Part shown: in pieces, positions 36,360 through 49,480 of the stretch
Position numbering within the stretch: the first letter of the stretch is position 1
Layout: every line of letters begins with the position of its first letter
Source of the DNA: Piper betle
Lineage: Eukaryota > Streptophyta > Magnoliopsida > Piperales > Piperaceae
Assembly (NCBI GenBank): GCA_033002965.1
Contig: JAURVB010014405.1
Span: forward strand, 62,001 to 126,000
Length of the DNA stretch: 64,000 nucleotides
Direction: 5' to 3'
Translations under genes and position numbers: made by a program
Notes under the pieces: generated by a model
What the model was told of the DNA's origin: nothing
The model's database searches: none
Seen by the model: only the letters and a program-made list of their open reading frames with translations

Positions 36360-37058
36360 GTCAGAGGTTAGCATTAGCATAAGCAGGATCAGAGTTGGAG
36401 GCACCAACAATTGTAGCACAGTCCTCATAAATGGATATATAAGAGAGGTTGGCCATCTTGACAGAGCAAATAGGAGAACACCATTATTTGAATAGTAAAC
36501 AAAACCCAGCCAGTATTTCCAGAAGATAGACCAAAACTTGCATCTACAGTAATTATAGAATTTTGGGTGGGGAGCCCAGAGGGCAAAAAATCGCTAACAT
36601 GAAAAAATTTCTTATCCTTCCTGCTAGAAGCATCCAACCTTCGCGAGGCAAGAGAAAAAAACATTTTCAATCTTCCAAAGAGAAGAAATGTTCAGATTAA
36701 AATTTCCAATTTTTTTCTGGTTGCGAGCAAACCAAATAAACTCTCAGAGTAATAAGAATTTTGAGCAGTGAATAATCTTTCTCTCGAGGATGAGAGCTGG
36801 ACAGACTAATACAATGAGCTAGGAGAGAAAATCCAGAAATAATACGGCAAGAAGAGCCATGAATACCAAAAACGCTTGGAAGAAAGGGCATTCAAGAAAG
36901 GTATGAGATAAAGTTTCATCATGATTCATACAAAAGCAACACGAGAAATATCCACCTCTCAACTTGGATTTAATACTGCCCCCAGTAGGAAGAAGATTAA
37001 ACGCCAGTCTCCAACCGAAAAACAAAAGTCTAGGTGCGGTAACTTCCTTTTCCAACAC
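36360..37058 (-). pseudogene. LINE 3' end: zinc-binding RT tail and RNase H
   Basis: Reverse strand 37058-36819 encodes a zf-RVT-type domain (FFGWRLAFNLLPTGG, CCFCMNHDETLSHTFLECPF), including the expected Cys/His spacing. Further on, 36670-36425 shows the start of an RNase H domain (SIITVDASFGLSSGNTG). This order is usual at the C-terminus of plant L1-like LINE ORF2. Stops separate the parts, and the RT and endonuclease are not present. Confidence 0.7.
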
Positions 37059-37800
37059 GATTTTTAGTTAACACCAGACTGAAAAGAAAAGCTAGAATGA
37101 AGTGAATGTAAGGACTCATGAAATTTTTAACCTGTGAAGATACCAATATTGAAAGGGATCGAAATACAACGGTCTTGAATTAGACTCGTAAGAGCACAGA
37201 TTTAAAACTCATTTTTTGACAAAGAAATTTGTCCCAGTCAACTTTATTCCGCAGCGTGTTCACTCAAATTCCACGGATGACTCTAAACTAATTGATTTTA
37301 TAATTGATTCTATAAGTCAAGTCATAAAAATTACAAAATATATTATATTTCTTTTAGATTAACTAAATTGATATTTTTATGTAATATAAATCACATCTTT
37401 ATCATTTTCAAGTGTCAAAAGATCAATATATGTTAATTTCATATAACTATTTAATTAAAAATTTAATATAACTCCACACCATGATATGCCAAGTTGAGCC
37501 CGAATTAAAATTTTAAACTAAAATTAGGAGAGAGAAGTGAAGGTATATGACAAGCATGCTCGAGAATAAATAACTAATTAATTAGAGAAACATTCCAACT
37601 ATTTTCACCATTAGCACATAAGATAGAAACATAAACATGATGAATGCTACAAAATTCAGGATATAGTTTGGGGTGCAATGAGGAATACCTGAGACCCAAG
37701 GACCAAGCCTCATCGAATGACCATTGCCAATTTGCGAAAAGACTTGATCCTTCAAATGGCTGATGCCAATAGAGATACCTTTCAAAGCATTAGAGGATGA
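37059..37800. other. Intergenic stretch, no feature seen
   Basis: AT-rich sequence with an A/T-rich core at 37300-37470. No gene can be supported. Confidence 0.4.
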
Positions 37801-39345
37801 GGGGGTGGTTCACACTATCCAAAGCCTGTGTATTGAAACTTGTTTTGATGAGACAACACTCTAAACTTTTTATGGATAAGCAAAGGAAAATAAACAACCA
37901 ACTTGGATCAATCTCATCTCAAAAAGGCTTTTGAAATAGTGAAGTCATAGGAACTTTGGTAGACATTCGGTTAGGACTTCGACAACGAAAGTATGAAGGT
38001 ATAGGCCATGGAAGATGGAGTTTCAACCTTTGGCAAACCTTTAGTCATATGTTCGACAAATGAAGATCATTGACATAGTGTGAAGTAGGAGAGAAATCAG
38101 CTTTGGTTACCCTTCGGTCAAGGGTTTGACAACCGAAGATTGAAGATGAAGTGTTGATGCATCATAGTTAAGCATTCGATCGGACGCACGTTTGGCCATC
38201 AAAGGGGTCTTTGACAAAAACTTTAGAAGCCTATTGAGTTTGAAAACTCATAGTAGATTTGTGGAGTTTGAGAAGGTGGCTCGATAGATGTTCGGTCCTG
38301 AGTTCAACAACCAAAAATGTCGTGGCTAGTTTTAATTGATCGTTTGGTCGATGATTTGTCGATCGTTTGGAAATTTAGCTGAACAATTTGGAGAAGTTGC
38401 CAAAACTAACCATTGGAAAAAGCAAAAGGAGGGATTTAAATCCCAACGGCTCCTATTCATGGAAGGGCTATACTAGTCTATAAATAGGCCTTGGGGAGTA
38501 GATTTTGACAACCTCTTATTATTAAATAAACCCCTAGATCATTCTTGGTATGAATTAGGAAACCAAATTTGTGTTTGGATTGGTGTAATCCATTAGCTTG
38601 TATTTGTTTCATTATATAACCAATGAGAGATCTTGTATGTGAGGCATTGTTCAAGGTATTTGAGTTGATTTCTAAACTTTCAAAGTGTTGAGGTGAGAAT
38701 CTTGCCTCGAGGAGGAGGGTGCTTGGAGAGAGAGAGGACTCCCTTGGCTTAAGGTATGAGCTTGTAAAGAGAGTGTAGCTTCAAAGTAGTAGTTGGCTTA
38801 AGGGTGTTTGGAGCTGGTTTCAAGACTCATTGACACTTGGGAGGCGCTTGAGAAGGAAGACTTGTAGCTTGTAAAGCTCCTTGGCATTCAGCGTTAGAGA
38901 AGAAAGTTTGTCTAAGGGTGTTCGAGTGCAAGCTTTTTGGCACTTGAGGGTGCTTCAGAAATATGGTTTGTGAGTACAAAGATTCCTTAGTAGTTAGTGC
39001 TTGAGAAGGATGTCCTGGTACTGCTTGCAAGTTGTATAAATTGGTTGTTATAATGAAGTTACAAAGACCTACCCAACCACAAGACTTAGTAGGCTAGAAG
39101 GGAGGAAATACTAGTTGGGAACCTCTTGAAAAGAGATGGTAGAAGGTAGGGAAGTGGTGACGGGGGCCTCGAAAAAGAGGTGGTAGAAGGCAATGCGCCC
39201 TTCTAGACAGTGGCGTGGGAGGATACTGCTCAGTGGTTCCAGTTTCCAGAGGTGGCGTTAACGAGGGTGGGAGTAAGGCAAAAATGGAACAGATGCGGGT
39301 GCATTATGATAACCAAAATCTGTGAGTGTTACATATTCGAATTTG
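37800..39345 (+). mobile_element. Possible LTR or leader of an unidentified retroelement
   Basis: The stretch has a TATA-like CTATAAATAGG at 38480, a transcribed-leader-like T/G-rich run after it, internally repeated phrases (GGCTTAAGG, TAGCTTGTAAAG, GAGGTGGTAGAAGG) and no coding frame. No second LTR or primer binding site was found, so the call is weak. Confidence 0.3.
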
Positions 39346-41314
39346 ATCAAATAAAGTTATGCCCCAACAATTACTAGTGAGTTCGTTGGTAGGATGTTTT
39401 CTTCTTGTTAAAATTTTAGTTTTGTTGACATTTTACTTGAAGTATGTCCTATCCTTGCATATAAGTTTGTAATATTATTTAATTTCTTTGGTTGTTTGAG
39501 TTGACATTTTACATTTAGGGTTGCATGTCAAGAGAAGGGAGATACTGGATATTAAAGAAATGAAATAACTCCATTGTAGTTTTATTAGAAATTGATACTA
39601 GGTGTTGAAATGGTTGGACAATAGATTGTTTTGAGGATCAATATAATAGTGATGTAGAGGATGAAGATTGAAGGGGTGATGAATGGAAGGACAGTGAAGA
39701 AAATTGTGGAGTGAAAGTATGTAATCAATATAATATTATTATTTATAGACATTAGAAGTTCCAAGAACCATTCCTATTCAAATTTAAATTAGAAACTAAA
39801 TGGTTAATATCTAGATATTCAGGAGCTACAGCATTGCAAATTCAAATACACATAAAAGCCAGCTTTGTAGTCATTCTGGCTAAGTGCATGATAATTTGTG
39901 TTTGCTACGTTTTTATGATTATCATAAAGATTGAATAAACATTTTTTAAGTTTTTTGTTTTGTTGGGGCACAGAGTGCTAGTAACAAATATGGATTCACT
40001 TGTTGAGACATTGACCCGTGAGGTTACTGGGTATTACAAGTAGATAATGATTTGAGGTGCTTCAAATTTCATGGTGTTCTTCATATCCAGGCTGTTTTCC
40101 TTTTCATCTTTCTTTAAAATCTAGCATCCTAGCCATACACTCTACAAATTTAATGTCAACTGTATCACTGTATAATTGCTTTATTGGTTGAGTGAGGCAT
40201 TGAGGGCTGCATAAAGAGCTGGAAATGATGTCCGTCCTGTGAAGATCGAACATGTTGTTCGTTTGGATGTTCTTACAACACAAACTCTTGATAAGTTTGC
40301 TAACTGATTTCTACTTAATTTGCACAAATTTGGTGCAAAAAATTGAAACACTCGTATGTGCAACTCATCATGCTTGCATACTATCGCGTTTGATTTCTCT
40401 CACATTGATGTTGATAGCATCGTGTTGCCAGTTGTTAGACCATTCTTAATCAACAACATCAAATGCCTTGCTAGTCTTTAGAGGTTGAGAAAACGTATTG
40501 GGTGATGCCGGCTCTAAATTACCTTTAAATTGATTGAAGTTATAAGATATATGAAACGTGGATCTGATAATCACCCATTAATTCTGGAGCGTTTTAAAGC
40601 TCTGTTAATTTGAATCACCAATTCTAATTATAGTGTTTCTATGTTTGCTATGTGGTTTTTGAATGCTTGAACAAGCATTTGTCACAATGTTTTAATTAAC
40701 ATTTTTGTTCCCTTAAAGTTTCTGTATTTGTCAAATGAAATATGCAGTTTTGTATAATAGAAATGAATCAACACCTAGAGATGTGATTTGCATATATCTA
40801 ATACATATTAATGTGATCATAGTGCAATTTAGATTCCCCAAATGAAATATGTGTTTGTAAGCATGTGTAAAAATGTCTTTTTGGTGGACGGATAACATTC
40901 TTCTCACCGTCTTTGCCATAGAATTTTCTCCACGGTCATTTTTGATCAGGCACGTGGAATTAAGTCTACACCTTTCTTCACGAACTCTCCAAAACTGTGG
41001 CTATATCTTTGTCCATAGGGCTTTTGCCTACGGCAGCATCTCGCACGGTCAAAACTTTAGAGACTGGCTCTCTCTAGAGTTATTCAACTTTTGTCCATGA
41101 TTTCTGAACTGTAGGATAAAGTGAATTTCTTTATAGTGCTCCAATTTCTAAGACAAAGACCCCTCTGACTAGATAACTTGTGTCCCCACCAAGAACGACT
41201 GCAAAAATTCAATTTTATTAAGGAGGCCAAAAGGGAGACGAAAAGATGATATAAGATTATTTGCCATTGTATTAGAGATTGCTTTGATGAGACAAGTACG
41301 ATTGTAACTACGAT
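39346..41314. other. Intergenic stretch with weak coding hints
   Basis: No supportable gene. At about 40188-40290 the forward strand gives EALRAA*RAGNDVRPVKIEHV, which vaguely recalls a small histone-fold protein. It has an internal stop and no continuation, so it is not called. Confidence 0.35.
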
Positions 41315-44300
41315 TGTAACAGTATTTGCCTTTTTACCTGATGGCTTTAGTGTCAGTTTGATTTTAACTAGGATTGCGACGTGTTGGCCCGTACTTTCTT
41401 GCCGCGTATGTGTATGGTATGGTATGTGTAAGCCCTGACCTTAGCCTCTTGTGGAATTCAAAACACCCAGTTGTACGCTACGTCATCCGACTTTTTACTT
41501 TCGGTTCGGTCGTGATAAGTTGTAGATAGATGTTAGGACCAAATCCCCTATGAGTCTATATTACTTTGCTTGTGTGTGGAACCCTTTTGGTTAATCTTAA
41601 CCCCCAGAGACCACCCACGACACGGTACCCATAGGTGCATGCAAATTGTGCTTAGCACAAACACGCTAGGAGGGCACCTTTGCGCTCAACGTTTGAGTGG
41701 AATTTAAAATTCCTGCTCTTGGTTTGGACGCAACATCGTTGCCCTAGCACCCAAACTCAAAGATTTTCCTCGTTTTGGCCTAGAGCCAAGGGCACCGGGC
41801 CAACACCCTCACACCTAGACCCGTCATTGTTGCATGTGGGTTATTTGCCCCTCGCTTGCTTGGCCAACTACTTGATCCGTAATCTGACGTGGCAAAGGCT
41901 AGCACAAAGGCACCCATTCAGCACCCTGACGCTAGAAACCATATTTTGGCTATGAATACCCCTTATTTCCATCCTTTTCACCCTTTGCTTGTTTCTCTCC
42001 TACCTTCTTCATCCTCCCTGCCTTCCTCCACTTCTTCCACAGCCTCTCCTAGCCTCTTTCCAGCCCACTCCAAGCTAGCCAAGCCCCTAGGGGATGGAAG
42101 CCCCAAAAGGCCTCCTCCTAACCCTTGTAGGTAAAGATTCATCCTTTCCTCACTTTATCCGTATTTGGTGGTCTATTTGCATGTTGTTTGTGTGTGCATG
42201 TATTTATTTCATATTGTTTCTACGTAGATCCCTCTGTTAGGGTCATTTTATGCTTGGAATCATCATTTTTGCATGAGTATAAAAATAGTTATGAGTTTTG
42301 CGCCGTTGGTGTTTCTCCTCATACATACATGTGGTAGATCTGGTGTATCTCATGGTACATATATCATTTTTCCATTCTTCTTGTTGCACTGTACTCTTTA
42401 CATGCAGATCTATAATTTTTATGTTTATGGTTTCATGTAAATCATTTTTTTGAGGCATGCATGGGTGTCAAACTTGGTGAAAGGTGTCAACTTTCTTGTT
42501 TCCAATGACTTAGCTGTCACTTTCCGCAATTTTCTACCCAGTTGCAGTCGCTATTTAGATGCAATCTCTTGCACGATTCTAGGCTTTCATGTTAGCTAAG
42601 TAAGGTTAAAATACCAGACTAAATAAACATCATTAAGTGCATGAATGGAACCCATAAATCCAAACTATGGTTACTGTGTTGTATGCTTGTTGTGCCATGC
42701 TCTTGATGTTAAGGATGATGCTAGATTAGGAGCTCAACAAAATGTATACAAATTATATAATATGACACTAATTATCTACTTGAAACTCAGTAATTTTGGG
42801 TTAATTTGAGTGTCATTTATGTAGGTAATAAAATGAGCAAAATTGGGTGTACAGGAATAATGGGTCACACCCTAGTTCCTTAGTCTGACTTGTAAAATAC
42901 CAAATCCTAAACATTTGGAGGTGAAATTCCTTGACATTTCATTTAGACCCTAGGGCATGTCCCTAATTGATCACCCTAAAATTTTCTATATTTTGTCTGG
43001 GAAGTACTCCAGTAAAAATTCCTCAAACCTTGGTGGTCGAACTAGTTCCAAAAATATCCATGCTAATGCCTCCCATTCCCAAATTTTCTCAGACAGGATA
43101 CTTGTAGTTTTAGTGTAACATTTTGCAAGATCATAGTTTATGGTGCTGGCTATCTTCGCTAATTTACCAAGGTTCATTTGGAGTCTCCAAGCATATGAAT
43201 GAGCCTTAGGAAGTTTGGTGCGTGGCCCAGGAACACAGTTCCTAGCATCTTAGCGCAACCATAGTGATCCTAGTTTGTCATGTTGCCCCATGGACCAGTA
43301 CTTAATAATTTTTGTGTCTGACTCCTTAGAATGTCAGGGCTCAATGTTCTAAATTTTAGCATATTTGGACGTCATTTGGCTCATTAAAAAAATTGAGCTC
43401 TTTTGATTAATTAGGGTTAAGCCTTAGTATGATGTATTCATGTACTTGAAACCTTCTAAACCTACTTAAATTACCTATTGAGGTGTAACAAGAAATTAAG
43501 TAAGATAATTAAGTTAATTAACTTTATGAGTGTGTCTACACTTGTTTAAATAATTTGCCTCATTTTGCATGCCAACTGGATTGGAGTGTGATTAAGTTCC
43601 TTTTCACTTGTTAGGACACACGAGTTGAGCTTGCCGAGTTAGGATGAGGAGCTCCGCTCATCCAGGTCCATAGGACTCTTCTGCTTTACTTCTATTTGGC
43701 TCCTTGAGTGAGGTTTTAATTGAGTTTTAGATGATAGGACAACGTCACTAGCATTTTATTCGATCCCACCGATGTCGAGTTATTTATCCAGGTTTTTTAT
43801 AGTTTAATAAAACTTCAATGGTGGGATCCCTTGATGATTTTCGAAAGTAAAATCTAGAAACATTACAATATAAGTCTCTACCCGAACTTACTATATAAGT
43901 ATAAGAATTTTTACAGCCTTCACGAGTACGAGTGTATAGCAAGATATAAAGAATGTACTAGTCTCCTTTCACCCAAAGTAGTGCATTGTAATGCAACGCA
44001 TGTTCGGAATTTATGGCACTAACTTAACAACTATTCCAATATTATCCAATTACCATGGCAGGTGATATACGACGGATGTGAGGGTGCAAGTGCTTATATA
44101 TGTGTATGTTTGTCGTGCTTATGTGCCAACCAATCGTATGAATTATTCTTGGCTTGTTGCATTGTGAGACTTTTCTTGAAGTTTAAGTTTTCCAGTGAGT
44201 AACAGAATACCCATCTGCTAGCTTGAATTATCGGTAGATATTTATCGAGACTGATAATTAAACTTATTTAATTGCTGACATTTTTCCTATATCTGTGTAG

Positions 44301-45167
44301 GTGAGGTCCCTTAGCATTGACCACATAGGCATACAAATCTAAGAGCTCGTGGTGGCAGCACCATCTTGTGTTATGTACTATGTGATTGAACTATGATTAT
44401 GGGTTGTATTATCATGAAGACATGTCCCTTGAATTTGCATTCTGTGAACTATGTACGATCTGGAGTTAGGATCTATGTGATGTGTTTGTTGTCTAAGTGT
44501 TATCGTAATATTTTATTATTATTATTACTATTGTGCATGGTGTTAACTTTGGGGTAAAGACTAAAGATCAACTTTGGCGTACTCAAAGTATGTTAAACAT
44601 ATTTGGTTGCTATTGTGTATGTGTGAAAGAGTAACGTGAAGACCAAGTATTCAGATAAGATGCCCTAGCACTTATTGATGCCTTTGTGTTTTTTATTTTC
44701 ATTTGAGGGTGATGTGGAATAGGTAACTATGACCCAATGTTCCTTTACTATTAAGCTCAACATTATCTAAGAATAATATAGCTAACTCAAAGATCGAAGC
44801 TAATTATAAGAATTGGATAATGCATCTACATCTTTTAAATCTCAACCTCTTAGATGCATTAGAGGTGTTGTCTTCGTGTAGCTCGTAGTGAACATTATAT
44901 ATCTAAATCAGCCTCTTAGTTGTAGGAGAGGTGATGCCTCCTTATGGCTTGGAGTGCTTACATCAAGAGCTCCTAAAATTAAGATCCATCCTTTGATTGT
45001 AGGATCAGCATGCATGGTATAAAAATACCTATAAGGTTTTCATCTAAAGCCTCCTTTAAGGTTGAGATCCGATTATATAAAGTTTAAACGTCGGTAATCT
45101 AACGAATAACTTTCCGATCTATAACATCAACATTCAATATCTATCCATGCTGAATTAGGGTGTTACA
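41315..45167 (+). repeat. Long Del/Tekay-like LTR (3.85 kb)
   Basis: Begins TGTAACAGTATTTGCC and ends GAATTAGGGTGTTACA. It is parallel to 11863-14788: TTTTTACCTGATGGC, a GCCGCGTATGTGTATG segment, AGGTCCATAGGACTCT near 43664, GTTTAATAAAACTTCAATGG near 43801, and AAGGTTGAGATCC near 45057. Flanks ACGAT (left) and TTGAC (right) do not match, so target duplication is not shown and a rearranged or solo LTR is likely. Several irregular GAGATCC-like blocks near 44850-45060 repeat at about 80 bp. The 90-aa-class frames inside are not genes. Confidence 0.6.
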
Positions 45168-45582
45168 TTGACTAGCTTTGGAAAAAAGTGAGGAGTGTCA
45201 TGACATCATGTTTTTAGAGATTTTTTCAAGGACAGGCTGGAAGAAAGATGAGTTCTTCTTTCCAAACCACAAGGGAGCACTGAAATAAAATTTACCATTT
45301 GACCAAACATTTAAGTGAAGTTTCTAGTACAAAATTCAATGAAGGGATGAGAGAATTGAGGAAGATAAAATGCATGTTGACTTCTCAAAATTGATGGTTT
45401 GGCTAGACCATTATTGAAATTGAGTAAAGATATTGAAGAGATCACTAATTTTTGAGTGGCTTGCCTCGCAAAAAAATCATCATGTCATCAAGAAACACTA
45501 GATGAGATATAGGAGTGGCATTAGAAGCAATTTTAATTCCATAGATTTGATTTGAAGAAATAGCTTGATGGATGAGTTGAGA

Positions 45583-46040
45583 AAATTTGTTAGGATATCA
45601 ATAAATATTCAATTTAGTAAATATTTTTGTATTTACTTGAGTCTTTATTAGTTAATATCACTCCCAAACGACCATGTTATATTAAGAGTGTAGGTTAAGT
45701 AACACCCTAGTATGTTTATGGTCATGCCCCTCTTTTAGTCTATAAATAGTTGTTGTATTCTCTCTGTTAGAGGAAGGAAAAAACCTATTGAAGTAAGTCT
45801 TTTCTTATAGAAGGAATCAGCCCCTTTGAGAGCTAATGGAAAAGTAATCAGCCCCTTTGAGGGTGATTGAGATTGGTGATCTCAATATCCAAATCTACCA
45901 AGCTTGATAGTGGTGAGTTCAAACTTCTTATGAGATTAGTGATCTCTAACCCACCTAAATCGAGAAATGGTAACCTTGACTTATCCCAAATATACTTAGA
46001 TATAGACTGTTGTCCTCAATCTATCCAATTCTATTAGGTT
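45583..46040 (+). mobile_element. Possible copia-type LTR remnant
   Basis: Starts with TGTTAGGATATCAATAAA (about 45589), has a TATA-like CTATAAATAGTTG near 45740 followed by GTATTCTCTCTGTTAG. It holds paired phrases (AATCAGCCCCTTTGAG twice near 45817 and 45847; GATTRGTGATCTC twice). This layout is typical of a short copia LTR. The 3' end and primer site are not clear. Confidence 0.35.
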
Positions 46041-46532
46041 TTAACTCAAATATTGAGTTGGAACCAAACAATTGGCATGCAAAGCAATTTGATCATGGGA
46101 TTCATGGATTTTACTGTGATCTATGGACTACCACAATTTGACATCTACGATGATGTCTACATCGGTAATCTTCCACTCTTTGATGATTACTCGAACAATG
46201 GAGTGTTTTGCTTCTGCAAAGGTTGTGGACGAGTAGATAAATGAATAAGTAATCAACAAAAATTAATCATACATAATACTAGTGTAAATGTTAAATATAC
46301 GAATTTACAACTGAGCACAAATAAATAATAACATGAGTGGGCAAATAAATAATAATTTATTAATTAATTAAATTAAACAAGATAAACATGAATAAGAATA
46401 ATATTAACAAGTAATTACATCATTAATAATAACAAATAATTATACAAGCATGCATCATGTACACCAATGTATAAATAACAAGAAATAAATAATAATAAAT
46501 AAATAAATAAAAAATAAAAAAAACACTCATAA
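46041..46532. other. AT-rich stretch with low-complexity AATAA runs
   Basis: A short open frame at 46053-46244 has no recognisable domain. From 46250 to 46530 the sequence is dominated by AATAAT/AAATAA runs. Confidence 0.5.
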
Positions 46533-46999
46533 TATAATGACTCGGGCCCAATTGCAAGCTAGTGGGCCTAAGTCATTTCTTTAAAAGTGGTTAACCAAGT
46601 TAAAGATCTATAGTCTATTCCTACTTATAAATAGGATCCTACCCCAGTAGGTATTAGATGTGGGACAAAGTTGAAAGATCCCACAATGCACCCTTTTAAA
46701 GATTTTCGTCATCGAAATTCTTATACTTAGCCCATCGCTAGCCCCAGGCCACGTCCTTCTCTTGCACGTGCCTATGACCAGTAGCCTAGCTAACATCCTT
46801 AGTCTAGCCTATCATCTAACATAGAATCAATTTACTTTGATACTATCTGTAACAACCAGGCCTAAAGTGCAACCTAGTGGCCCTGAGTCATCTCTTTAAA
46901 AATGGTTAACTAAGTTAAAAATCTATAATTTATTCCCACTAATAACATGATCTTACCCCATTAGGTATTAGATGTGTGACAAAGTTGATGGATCTAATA
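46533..46999 (-). mobile_element. Complete TRIM element with two LTRs
   Basis: The right LTR (46848-46999, 152 bp) and left LTR (46533-46685, 153 bp) are homologous along their length; both contain CATTTCTTTAAAAGTGGTTA-like, CTATAGTCTATTCC-like and TAGGTATTAGATGTG segments. The internal region is only 162 bp. On the reverse strand GATAGTATCAAAG (46836-46847) sits next to the right LTR and resembles the tRNA-Met primer binding site with a small change. Flanks CATAA (46528-46532) and CGTAA (47000-47004) match at four of five positions, a decayed target duplication. It encodes no protein. Confidence 0.75.
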
Positions 47000-47004
47000 C
47001 GTAA

Positions 47005-48392
47005 CATCAAAACATGTCAATTAATGTGAATATGCATCTCAACAAATGCAGGGAGCCTTGAAATACTAGAAATGGTCAAAAAACATATGAAAACGGTCCG
47101 AAAATGGGAGAAAATGAGTTGCCGAGTCAATTGGGCGAGTCGGGCCGAGTCAATTTGGTCCTAGTCAAGCTATTTAGTTGGACTGGATCGACTCCATAGA
47201 CACGGGCATGATTAGGCCTAGACGAGTCTGGGTGGACACGACGGGCCGTCGGCAAACAAAGCTCAAAAGGGCCGGTGGTGCCCGTTGCCGGAAAGATGCA
47301 GCAGTGGCGCAAATGGGGCTGTGGCTGGTTGGAAAATGTCGAGGAGGTGATGAAGATGGCGTCTATGGTGATGAGCAATGGTGACTTGTCGGTGGCTGGC
47401 TGAAAATGTGCCGGAAACTGGGAAAAGAGCAGTTGGGAATGGAGGTCTCCAGTGGCGATGGCCACCATGGCCAGGTCCAATCGATCGGCCATGAAGAAGG
47501 AAAGGTATTTGGGTGGTCACCTTGGCCAGAGGTGGCTCGCCGGCACCATAAAATGCCCCAAAAGATGGTGGCAGTGGTGGCATTTGGTGAACAAAACATT
47601 GTTGCTAGGAGCGATTGCAGCAATGCTGTTGCAGGAACAGGAGGTGGGTCTAGGTCGACAGCTGTCCATGAAGGCAACAGGATGGCAGTGGTCCGGTGAC
47701 TGTAGGCTAGCCGGATACTCTCTGGCAGCAGCCCAAAGCGGCAGCAGTGTGAGAGTTGAAATTGCTCCAAAAATGTGGGGAGAAATTCCTAAGAAAATGG
47801 GAGGTGCTATGGTAGACATGGACGACTCATATCTTGCCATGTGGCACGATTTGATCATTCGATTAATTCCAGGCCTATTAGGGTCCACCTAGAGTATATA
47901 TAATATGTATATGAACAAAAAACTTATATTGATGTTGTCAAAAGCCGAAACTTACTCGAAGCATAACAGAGACTCACATATGGAAATCGAGGTAAGAAAG
48001 CAAAATGAGCTTAACCTCAACTGGGGATGATCTGAGACTCAAATCAAATTTGACCCACAGGGGCAATTCAATAGTTTGAAATCGTTACGATGCTGTAAAA
48101 GTGATACCCTGAAAAAGCCTAAATACATACTAAATGCTGCAACGACCTAGTTCTAGTCCTAAAACCCTGAACTAATACAAGCAAGAACCTATATACCTCG
48201 AGTATACGCCAATAACTAATGCTCTACTATAACATAATTGAAACTAATACCATATATCAGATATACTCAACCTCTATAACATATTCATACGGCCATTTGG
48301 ACCTATACTCATAGTATAAAAGCTGAACTGACTCAAGACTGGCCTGAATAGGGCAAGAGGGTAAAACCTTCACCCAAAGCTTGGGTTTTACA
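47005..48392 (-). repeat. Possible remnant of a further long LTR
   Basis: The right edge at 48392 ends GCTTGGGTTTTACA, like the start of the Del/Tekay LTRs on the reverse strand. A GC-rich block at 47160-47850 resembles the GC-rich segments at 2400-2950 and 59000-59460 in composition. Direct sequence homology is not obvious, and the left end is undefined. Frames at 47127-47892 on both strands come from the GC-rich composition and are not genes. Confidence 0.35.
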
Positions 48393-49480
48393 ACATAAGC
48401 CTATCACCACAGCATCTGCAGGATTATTGTAGCCCCTGCCAATCCCAGATGCTGTTTGGAAGGATCTGTCCATGGATTTTATAAGTGAATTACCGAATTC
48501 GCAAGAACTAGCATTTTTGTGGTGGTTTGTCGGCTGTCCAAATATGCTCATTTCCTACCTCCTAAACATCCATATACATCAACATCTGTAGCTCAAATGT
48601 TCTTCCAAAATGTTTTCAAGTTACATGGTCTGCGCAATTCAGTTGTCAGCGATCGAGATGTTGTGTTCTTGAGTTCCTTCTGGCAAGAACTGTTTGGGCT
48701 ATAGGTTGTTTCATTTAAGTTTTTTTCTGCTTATCATCCAGGATGAGACAACCTAACAGAAGTTGTCAATCGAACATTAGAAATGTGTATGTTTGAGGTC
48801 CTTTACAAGTGCTTGTTCAAAGAAATGGTTAACTTAGTTACCTTGGGCTGAATATCGCTAAAATACAAGTTATCGCAGTTCAATCAAGATGTCCTCATAC
48901 GAAGCTCTTTATGGGAAACCACCTTCTTCAATTCTTTGATACATTCTTCGTTCAGCAACAACAGATATCATTGATCAACAACTCAGGAATAGAGATCAAC
49001 TTTTTGAAGAATTAAAGGAAATTTAAAGGGGGCTCAACAGAGGATGAAATTAAATGCAGATAAACACCGAGAAGAAAAGGTTTTTAACATTGATGATTGG
49101 GTTTATCTTCCTTCCTGGGCATTGGATAAACATACAAAGCTTTCAACAAAAATTTTTGGTCCTTATCGCATCATTGGAAAGGTGGCAACAGTAGCTTATA
49201 AGTTATAGTTACCTACTGATGCAAAAGTACACAATATTTTCCACATTTCTCTTATAAAGAAAAAGTGAAGTCTAAGTATGTGGTGGAGCAACAGTTGCCG
49301 ACAGTATCTGCTTTAGATGGTATTCTCCATCCTGCACTAAAATCTGTTTTGGGGGTATAAGGTCAAATTCCACAAGAAACAAGCTAAGATTTAGTGGTCA
49401 GACCTTCCCCTTCAAGCTGCTTCTTGGGAATTTTTATCCTTGTGGAGAAAGCGCTTCCTGAATTTATCCTAGTTACAAAT
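48393..49480 (+). pseudogene. Decayed gypsy integrase with chromodomain-like tail
   Basis: Forward-strand pieces read LLQPLPIPDAVWKDLSMDF (48430-48480), VVCRLSKYAHFLPPKHP (48522-48570), VFKLHGLRNSVVSDRD (48612-48660), AYHPQDETT (48730-48760), SYEALYGKPPSS (48898-48930), DWVYLPSWALDKH (49095-49132), VHNIFHISLIKK (49230-49265) and a chromodomain-like LQAASWE (49413). They are in conserved order but in different frames with several stops. An AT-rich, CT-rich tail (49500-49760) with TATAAAAAGCGG at 49560 may be its 3' LTR. Only this end of pol is present. Confidence 0.75.

Noticed and set aside
40188..40460. Possible small histone-fold (CENP-X/MHF-like) remnant
   Set aside because: Only a short phrase (RAGNDVRPVKIEHV) suggests it, with a stop beside it and no further family residues; too weak to call.
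47127..47892. Overlapping frames up to 146 codons
   Set aside because: All in a GC-rich LTR-like block with open frames on both strands and no domain.
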